DNA of 9,733 nt from contig RFJN01000185.1 of assembly GCA_003694875.1 (NCBI GenBank), forward strand, positions 1 through 9,733, written 5' to 3'. This document shows, piece after piece, positions 5,312-9,733 of the stretch. Under the pieces are notes generated by a model that had not been told where the DNA came from, did no database searches, and saw only the letters and a program-made list of their open reading frames with translations. The position numbers were made by a program, and so were the translations under genes. The DNA comes from Planctomycetota bacterium (GTDB taxonomy: Bacteria > Planctomycetota > J058 > J103). The stretch's first letter is position 1, and every line of letters begins with the position of its first letter.

Positions 5312-7212
5312 AGCGTATCCGCACCGCGATCGCAGGGCTGTCGGCGGCGCTGGTGCTGCTGCCGCCTGCCCGCGCCACGGAAGCGCACCACGAACCGGCC
5401 CCGCCCCCGCGACGCGCCGCCGCGCCGTCGCCCGTCGAACCCGGTCCGCTCGATCGCACGCCGGTACACGTCGAGTTGACGGGTACCGGACACGAGCGCC
5501 GCATCACGTTGCGCTGCATCGAGGCGCCGTTCGGCCGCGTGCTGCTCGCGATCGCCGAGGCGGGTGGCAACGAGTTCGAGATGGAGGACGGCTCGCGTGC
5601 CCTCGAGCCGCTGACCGTCAGCCTCGAGAACCGCCCGTACGACGCGGTGGTGGAGTGGCTCGCGACCGCGGTCGGCCTGCTGCCGAGCCCGCCGGACGAG
5701 CACGGCGTGATCCGGCTGGTGCCGCCCGAGACCGCCCGCGCGTCGCTGTTTCGCCGCAAGGCGATCGCCGCCTATCGGCGCGCGCTTGCGCTCGACACGA
5801 CGCTGCGCGCCGACGAGGTGACGCGCGCACGGCTCGAGCTCGCGCGCATCCTGCTCGCGGCGGGTCGGGTGGAGGAGGCGGTGGTCGAGCAGGAACTCGC
5901 CGCCGACGCGCTGGGGCTCACCGAGGAGGGCATCGAGGCGCGGCTGCGGCTCGTCGAATGGTCCATGGAAGCGGGCATGCACGACGAGGCCGAACGCGCC
6001 CTCGTCTCGATCGTGGAGGTGTTCGACCGCCGTCGGCTCGAAGACGTCGGGGTCGGGGAGGGCTCGGGAGGCCCACACGCCTCCGGCCACGACGAGGAGG
6101 CGGCCGGGGCGGGCCACGGCGAGGGCGGACACGAAGGCGCCGGGCATGGTGAGCAGGGGAGCCACGGCGGTGGCCATGGCGGCGGCGAGGGGCACGGTGG
6201 CGGACACGGCGGCGGCGAAGGCCATGGAGGCGGCGAGGGGCACGGAGGCGGCCAGGGAGGAAGCCAGCGCAACCGCGGCGGCGCACCCTCGTCGGCCGGT
6301 GGTCGGATCCTGGCGGTGGCGCCGGTGGGCCCCCCGCCGCCCTTGCCGCTCACGCCCTCGCAGGCCGAACGCCTCGTCGAACTCACGCCCGAGGTATTCG
6401 CGAACGCGCCGGTCAACGCGCGGCGACTGCTGCGCCGCATCGCGGAGTCGCTGCCCGACAGCCGCGTCGCGACGCGAGCCCACCTCGCGATCGCGCGCAT
6501 CGACTTTCGCGAGAAGCGCTACGAGGCGGCGCTCGAGGCGCTGCGGGCGGCCGCTCCGAGGCGCGCCACGCTCGAAGCGGCGCAGGTCGCGGAGCTCTCC
6601 GCCCGCGCGCTGCTGCGGTTGCACCGCCCCCGGGAGGCGATCCTCGCGGCTCGCGCGGCGCTGCGACCCGGCAAGCCCACCCCGCCCAACGCGGTCGAGC
6701 TGCACCTGTTGATCGGACGCGGCTTCCTGCTCGCCGACGCCCCGTTGCCGGCGCTGCTCGCCGCGGACGTGGCGGCCGCTCCCCTCGCCCGCCGCGCAGA
6801 GGGGCTGCAGCTCATGGGGCGTGCGTACGAGCGGCTCGGACTGCTCGAGGAGGCCGAGGGCGCGTACCGGCGGGCGTTCGCGCACGCCAAGACGGGCAGC
6901 GAGGTGTGGGCCGAGACGCGGCTCGCGGCCGCGCGCGTGGCGCGAGAACTCGGGCGGCCCGCGCGCGCGCGTCGCGCGGTCGATCCGCTGCTGACGCAGC
7001 CTCTGTGGTACGACGACGCGGTGGTGGAGATCGCGCGCGCGCTCGCGCAGGCGAAGGAGCTGCCGCCGCTGTTGCAGCACGTGCGCGAGGCGTTCGCGCG
7101 GGTGCACGACGACCAGACACGCCGGGTGCTGCTCGCGCTGCTCGGCGACCTCGCGGTCGAGGACGGCGCGTTCGATCTCGCCCGCCGCGCCTACCGGGGA
7201 GAGCTGCCATGA
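5308..7212 (+). CDS. Secreted STN-like/TPR protein with a His/Gly-rich linker, unknown function
   Basis: I do not recognise a named family. The 634-residue product starts with a Sec signal peptide (MKRIRTAIAGLSAALVLLPPARA, cut near residue 23). Residues ~54-138 look like an STN-type (secretin/TonB N-terminal) beta-alpha module: ITLRCIEAPFGRVLLAIAEAGG, then PLTVSLENRPYDAVVEWLATAVGL. A helical TPR-like block (~145-242) follows. Residues 257-318 are a linker with eleven His amid Gly and Glu (GHGGGEGHGGGHGGG type), and 341-348 is a Pro hinge. Residues ~350-634 form a second TPR-like array (LAIARIDFREKRYEAALEAL; LMGRAYERLGLLEEAEGAYRRA; LLGDLAVEDGAFDLARRAYRG). The GTG at 5308 has AGGAGG at 5293-5298, and the start overlaps the previous stop by 4 bases. 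The 3' end overlaps the next gene as ATGA. It is probably a periplasmic scaffold of the flagellar motor or an envelope complex. The STN-like call is by pattern only. Confidence 0.85.
   Translation: MKRIRTAIAGLSAALVLLPPARATEAHHEPAPPPRRAAAPSPVEPGPLDRTPVHVELTGTGHERRITLRCIEAPFGRVLLAIAEAGGNEFEMEDGSRALEPLTVSLENRPYDAVVEWLATAVGLLPSPPDEHGVIRLVPPETARASLFRRKAIAAYRRALALDTTLRADEVTRARLELARILLAAGRVEEAVVEQELAADALGLTEEGIEARLRLVEWSMEAGMHDEAERALVSIVEVFDRRRLEDVGVGEGSGGPHASGHDEEAAGAGHGEGGHEGAGHGEQGSHGGGHGGGEGHGGGHGGGEGHGGGEGHGGGQGGSQRNRGGAPSSAGGRILAVAPVGPPPPLPLTPSQAERLVELTPEVFANAPVNARRLLRRIAESLPDSRVATRAHLAIARIDFREKRYEAALEALRAAAPRRATLEAAQVAELSARALLRLHRPREAILAARAALRPGKPTPPNAVELHLLIGRGFLLADAPLPALLAADVAAAPLARRAEGLQLMGRAYERLGLLEEAEGAYRRAFAHAKTGSEVWAETRLAAARVARELGRPARARRAVDPLLTQPLWYDDAVVEIARALAQAKELPPLLQHVREAFARVHDDQTRRVLLALLGDLAVEDGAFDLARRAYRGELP
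6172..6251 (+). repeat. Direct 32-bp repeat within the His/Gly-rich coding region
   Basis: Bases 6172-6203 and 6220-6251 are identical at 30 of 32 positions and start exactly 48 bases (16 codons) apart, so the frame is kept. Both begin GGCCATGG and encode GHGGGEGHGGG. The repeat lies inside the wider His-rich stretch (about 6076-6261) and suggests in-frame duplication or slippage. Copy number may vary between strains. Confidence 0.75.
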
Positions 7213-8186
7213 GGGGGCCGTGCGCGCTCGCACTCGCTGTCCTGGCGCTGCTTGCCACGGCAACGGTTCACGCCGCGCCGCGGCGCACCGATCCGCACGA
7301 GGCGCAGGCGGAGCTCGAAAAGCGCTACATCGAGCTGGCGGTCGAGCTCGGTCGCCTCGAGTCGCTGCGCGAGCGGATCGAGCGCGCCCACACGGTGCCG
7401 GCGCTCGAGGCGGTCGGGGTGCACGCCGGTGCGCAGCCGGTAAGTGCGACCGCGCAGCAGCTCGCGCTCGCCGAGGCGGAACTCGAGGCGCTGCGCAAGC
7501 GGCTCGCCGCGGCGCTGCAGCCCCGGCACCGGAAGCAGGCGAGCGAGGCGGCCGCGGCGAGTCCGGCGCCGAAGACGCGACCCGATCCCGTACGCCGGCG
7601 TGCACCGGTCTCGTCGCTGCCGGCCACCGCCAATCCCGAGAAGCTCGCCGCGCTCGAGCTGCGACTCGGCAACGCCGCCGAGGCGCGTGCGGTGCTCGAA
7701 CTCGAGTCGACGCGGTTGTCCGACACCCCCACCATGCGGTTCGTGCGCGCCCAGGCGTACGAACGCACCGGCGACTACGAGCGTGCGGCCGAACTGTACG
7801 GCAAGGTGGCGAGCGCCGGCGGCGACGGGCTGCTCGGGGTCCACGCCGCCTGGTGCGAGCGGTATGCGCACTGGCGCAGCGCATGGGCGAAGACACGCCG
7901 ACCGCTCGAGGGCTGGGCGGCGTTCGCACGCGCGCAGGAACACGAGCGCGCCGGACGACGCGAGGCGGCCATCGCGATCTATCGCAAGCTCGCACAGACC
8001 GCACGCTCCGAGCTCTTGCGCGAGCAGGCACGCTGGAACCTGCGGCTGCTCGCCGACGACCGCAATCGGTCGGCGTCGCAGCGAGCACCGGAGGACGCTG
8101 CGGCCACACGCGATGACGCGCACGAGCCGGCGAGCACGGCTTCGGCGCGCGAGGACGAACACGGCGCGCAACAGGGCGCGCACTAG
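7209..8186 (+). CDS. Secreted coiled-coil/TPR-like protein, unknown function
   Basis: I do not recognise a named family. The 325-residue product has a signal peptide (MRGPCALALAVLALLATATVHA, cut near residue 22). It is followed by two coiled-coil-like helices at ~30-60 (AQAELEKRYIELAVELGRLE) and ~80-103 (QQLALAEAELEALRKRLAAAL), a basic Pro/Ala linker (~105-140), a TPR-like region (~143-284; LRLGNAAEARAVLELE, RAQAYERTGDYERAAELYGKV, AQEHERAGRREAAIAIYRKL), and an acidic, His-containing disordered tail (~290-325). The mature part would be periplasmic. The layout, an N-terminal coiled coil then TPRs, resembles CpoB/YbgF-type trimerising periplasmic proteins, though no orthology is claimed. ATG 7209 overlaps the previous stop as ATGA, with GGGGAGA at 7197-7202. 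Its end is 23 bases before flgB, so it belongs to the same operon. Confidence 0.85.
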   Translation: MRGPCALALAVLALLATATVHAAPRRTDPHEAQAELEKRYIELAVELGRLESLRERIERAHTVPALEAVGVHAGAQPVSATAQQLALAEAELEALRKRLAAALQPRHRKQASEAAAASPAPKTRPDPVRRRAPVSSLPATANPEKLAALELRLGNAAEARAVLELESTRLSDTPTMRFVRAQAYERTGDYERAAELYGKVASAGGDGLLGVHAAWCERYAHWRSAWAKTRRPLEGWAAFARAQEHERAGRREAAIAIYRKLAQTARSELLREQARWNLRLLADDRNRSASQRAPEDAAATRDDAHEPASTASAREDEHGAQQGAH

Positions 8187-8209
8187 GTCTCGGCAGGAGG
8201 GCCCGCCCC

Positions 8210-8554
8210 ATGGCAGGCATCGGAGGACAACTCGATCGCGTCGCCGCGTGGCTCGATGCCGCGGCGCTGCGCCAGCGCGTGCTTGCCCAGAACATCGCCA
8301 ACGTCAACACCCCCGGCTACGAGCGGCGCGACGTCTCGTTCGACGCGTTGCTCGAGGCGGCGCGCAGCGGCGGCCCCTCGCCCGAGGCCCGCGTGTTCGT
8401 CGATCGCGACGCGCGCGCGGGGGCCGACGGCAACAGCGTCGAGATCGAACGCGAGATGGGCGAACTCATGGGCAACGGTCTTCTGTACCAGACGCTCGCG
8501 CGCGTCGCGTCGCTGCGCATCCAGCAGCTTCGCACCGCGATCGGCGGACGCTGA
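8210..8554 (+). CDS. flgB: Flagellar basal-body (proximal) rod protein FlgB
   Basis: FlgB is one of the proximal rod subunits, exported by the flagellar type III apparatus and assembled on FliE in the periplasm. The 114-residue product carries the rod motif RQRVLAQNIANVNTPGYERRDVSF (about residues 21-44), typical of FlgB/FlgC/FlgF/FlgG proteins. Its C-terminal helix (NGLLYQTLARVASLRIQQLRTAI) matches the conserved end of FlgB. It is somewhat shorter than the usual ~130-140 residues because the central region is compact. The ATG has AGGAGGG at 8195-8201. It is followed by flgC after 47 bases, in the usual flgB-flgC-fliE-fliF order. Confidence 0.95.
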   Translation: MAGIGGQLDRVAAWLDAAALRQRVLAQNIANVNTPGYERRDVSFDALLEAARSGGPSPEARVFVDRDARAGADGNSVEIEREMGELMGNGLLYQTLARVASLRIQQLRTAIGGR

Positions 8555-8601
8555 TCGCGGGACCGTGCCGGGAGAGACAGCTGCCAGTCGGAGGAGGTCG
8601 C

Positions 8602-9021
8602 ATGAACGTGCACGGACTGTTCCGCACCCTCGCCGCGAGCGCGTCGGGCATGCGTGCCGAACGCACCCGCATGGACGTGATCTCGCAGAACATCGCCAAC
8701 GCGGAGGTGACCAAGGGGCCGGACGGCGAGCCGTACCGGCGACGGGAGGTGGTGTTCGAGAGCGTGCTCGACAACGCGCTCGCCGACTCCGGCGCCGGGG
8801 TCGAGGTGGCCGGCATCGAGACCGACCCCACCCCGTTCCCGCGCGTGTTCCGGCCAGGGCACCCCGACGCCGACGCCGACGGCTACGTGCGCATGCCCAA
8901 CGTGAGTCTGCCCATGGAGATGGTCGATCTCATCGCGGCCTCGCGCGCCTACGAGGCCAACCTCGCCGCCATGCGTTCGTACCGCGACATGGTCCAGCAG
9001 GGCCTGCAGATCGGGAGGTAG
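8602..9021 (+). CDS. flgC: Flagellar basal-body rod protein FlgC
   Basis: FlgC is a proximal rod subunit that stacks with FlgB and FlgF between the MS ring and the distal rod. The 139-residue product is of normal length. Residues ~4-34 include the rod motif SGMRAERTRMDVISQNIANAEVT. The middle shows the FlgC pattern RREVVFESVL, and the end VRMPNVSLPMEMVDLIAASRAYEANLAAM is a near-ideal FlgC C-terminal signature. The ATG at 8602 is preceded by GGAGGAGG at 8590-8597. Its stop (TAG, 9019-9021) is 5 bases before the fliE start, and the fliE ribosome binding site lies within its last codons. Confidence 0.97.
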   Translation: MNVHGLFRTLAASASGMRAERTRMDVISQNIANAEVTKGPDGEPYRRREVVFESVLDNALADSGAGVEVAGIETDPTPFPRVFRPGHPDADADGYVRMPNVSLPMEMVDLIAASRAYEANLAAMRSYRDMVQQGLQIGR

Positions 9022-9026
9022 CCGCC

Positions 9027-9416
9027 ATGACACCCACCGGCCCCCTTGGCCCCATTGGCCCCCTCGGGGCCGCCATGTCGAGCAGCACCGCAGCCGCCGC
9101 CGGCGCCCGGCCCGGCCCGGCGCGGACCGACGAGGCGTCCCGCCCCGCGGCGCTCGACCGTCCCCTCGGTGCCGGCGCGAGCAGCGGGCCGCCGGAGCTG
9201 CCGTTCGCGCAGGTGCTGTCGGACGTCTTCGGGGAGGCGGACGCGCTGCAGCACCGCGCGAGCGACGCGGTGGACGATCTGTTGAGCGGCCGCAGCGACG
9301 ACGTGCACCGGGTGGTGCTCGACATGGAGCGGGCCAACCTCGGGTTGCGGCTCGCGGTCGAGGTGCGCAACCGCGCGCTCGAGGCGTACCAGGAGATCAT
9401 GCGCATGCAGCTGTGA
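9027..9416 (+). CDS. fliE: Flagellar hook-basal body complex protein FliE
   Basis: FliE joins the MS ring (FliF) to the proximal rod and is an early export substrate. The 129-residue product has a Gly/Pro/Ala-rich N-terminal half, with GPLGPIGPLG at residues 5-14, and a conserved C-terminal half. From ~residue 55 the pattern is FAQVLSDVFGEADALQHRASDAVDDLLSG, then SDDVHRVVLDMERANLGLRLAVEVRNRALEAYQEIMRMQL, the classic FliE ending. The family is usually ~100-115 residues, so the N-terminus is slightly long. An internal ATG at 9075 would give 113 residues but lacks a good ribosome binding site, whereas GGGAGG at 9013-9018 supports 9027. It probably ends the sigma-54 operon that starts near 4414. 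Confidence 0.95.
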   Translation: MTPTGPLGPIGPLGAAMSSSTAAAAGARPGPARTDEASRPAALDRPLGAGASSGPPELPFAQVLSDVFGEADALQHRASDAVDDLLSGRSDDVHRVVLDMERANLGLRLAVEVRNRALEAYQEIMRMQL

Positions 9417-9435
9417 CGGCCTCGCTCCGTCCGCG

Positions 9436-9461
9436 CCCTCCTCCCCTCGCCCTCCCTCCCC
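9436..9461 (+). other. C-rich, G-poor tract after fliE (possible Rho-dependent termination region)
   Basis: Just downstream of the fliE stop, 9436-9461 is almost entirely C and T with a single G. The 242-base gap before fliF contains no convincing intrinsic terminator; the best hairpin is a 4-bp CCCC/GGGG at 9458-9470. A C-rich, unstructured transcript is what Rho prefers, so this could separate the fliE end from the downstream promoter. The composition is seen directly; the function is inferred. Confidence 0.3.
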
Positions 9462-9468
9462 ATGCCGG

Positions 9469-9497
9469 GGATCCCGACACCGCGTCGCGCGATTGCA
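9469..9497 (+). promoter_or_regulatory. Candidate activator site upstream of the fliF promoter
   Basis: GGATCCCGACAC (9469-9480) and GTCGCGCGATTGCA (9484-9497) closely resemble GGATCCGACAC (4308-4318) and GTCGCGCGATCGCA (4294-4307) upstream of the first sigma-54 promoter, though the two elements are in swapped order. They lie ~91-119 bases before the predicted start, a normal distance for an NtrC-family activator. Binding is inferred. Confidence 0.4.
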
Positions 9498-9561
9498 CAA
9501 CCCCGGCGCCCCCCGGAGCACCGATCGCCCGTTGCCGCGCCGCTTCGCCGCTCGAGCGGGT

Positions 9562-9577
9562 TGGAACGCGACGTGCG
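9562..9577 (+). promoter_or_regulatory. Candidate sigma-54 (RpoN) promoter for fliF
   Basis: TGGAACGCGACGTGCG fits TGGCACG-N4-TTGCW at 9 of 12 defined positions, with the essential GG (9563-9564) and GC (9575-9576) exactly 10 bases apart. Predicted start near 9588, giving a ~70-base leader before the fliF ATG. A 5-bp hairpin (TCCGG 9588-9592 with CCGGA 9605-9609) would begin at that start. The match is weaker than the one at 4388. Confidence 0.55.
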
Positions 9578-9658
9578 TAGGCGCGACTCCGGACGCGGCC
9601 GCCACCGGACCGCCGCCTCCGACCGAACCCCACCCAACCACCGAGGAACGCGACGGCC

Positions 9659-9733
9659 ATGGATGAGAGCGCCTCGTCCCCCGAGTCCGCCCCCGAACGC
9701 CTGCCGGCCCCCCTGCGCCAGTGGCTCGGTCCC
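9659..9733 (+). CDS. fliF: Start of probable flagellar MS-ring protein FliF (partial)
   Basis: Only the first 25 codons are present, and the gene runs off the right edge. The fragment (MDESASSPESAPERLPAPLR then QWLGP) has an acidic, Ser/Pro-rich lead and a short LPAPLRQWL helix of the kind that precedes the first membrane segment of FliF. Too little is present for identification by sequence. The call rests mostly on the very common order flgB-flgC-fliE-fliF. The ATG at 9659 is preceded by GAGGAA at 9643-9648. An ATG at 9663 in another frame gives a Pro/Arg-rich product typical of a shadow frame. FliF would form the inner-membrane MS ring on which FliE and the rod assemble. Confidence 0.7.
   Translation, partial: MDESASSPESAPERLPAPLRQWLGP

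Noticed and set aside
5302..8310. A ~1000-codon open frame on the minus strand, opposite the TPR genes and the start of flgB
   Set aside because: Its product is a low-complexity Arg/Ala/Pro mixture without domain motifs. The plus strand has signal peptides, TPR patterns, ribosome binding sites and stop/start overlaps. High GC removes stop codons from the opposite frames.
1..9733. CRISPR arrays, insertion sequences, tRNA or rRNA genes
   Set aside because: No regularly spaced repeats, transposase motifs, terminal inverted repeats or RNA gene signatures were seen.

Overview
This is a flagellar gene cluster from a very GC-rich, Gram-negative bacterium. All genes read on the + strand. Third codon positions are strongly G/C, which produces long but meaningless open frames on the other strand. 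Rod proteins, periplasmic signal peptides, an NtrC-type sigma-54 activator and matching sigma-54 and sigma-28 promoters point to a proteobacterium-like or deltaproteobacterial-type lineage (Myxococcota, Desulfobacterota, Binatota or similar). The sequence alone does not fix the phylum.

Left part, filament assembly (1-2679). A strong inverted repeat (21-58) may end an upstream gene. It is followed by a short flaG-like gene, a sigma-28-type promoter (390-416), fliD (filament cap), fliS (flagellin chaperone), and a small helical gene overlapping fliS that sits where a FliT-type chaperone would be expected.

Middle part, control (2680-4468). A complete response regulator of the NtrC family (receiver, AAA+ with GAFTGA, Fis-type HTH) is encoded at 2848-4263. 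Directly downstream, 4264-4468 holds direct repeats that could be activator sites, a near-consensus sigma-54 promoter (4388-4403), and a 9-bp-stem hairpin that begins at the predicted transcription start.

Right part, basal body operon (4469-9733). Three translationally coupled genes of unrecognised function come first: an inner-membrane-anchored TPR-like protein; a secreted protein with an STN-like domain, a His/Gly-rich linker and TPR-like repeats; and a secreted coiled-coil/TPR-like protein. They are followed by flgB, flgC and fliE. A second candidate sigma-54 promoter (9562-9577), with upstream elements resembling those of the first, precedes the start of a gene that is most likely fliF and runs off the window.

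Read together, the regulator probably drives the two sigma-54 promoters for the basal body, while sigma-28 drives the late filament genes. The most interesting part is the three-gene TPR/STN module co-transcribed with the rod genes. It is a candidate for lineage-specific periplasmic scaffold parts of the flagellar motor.
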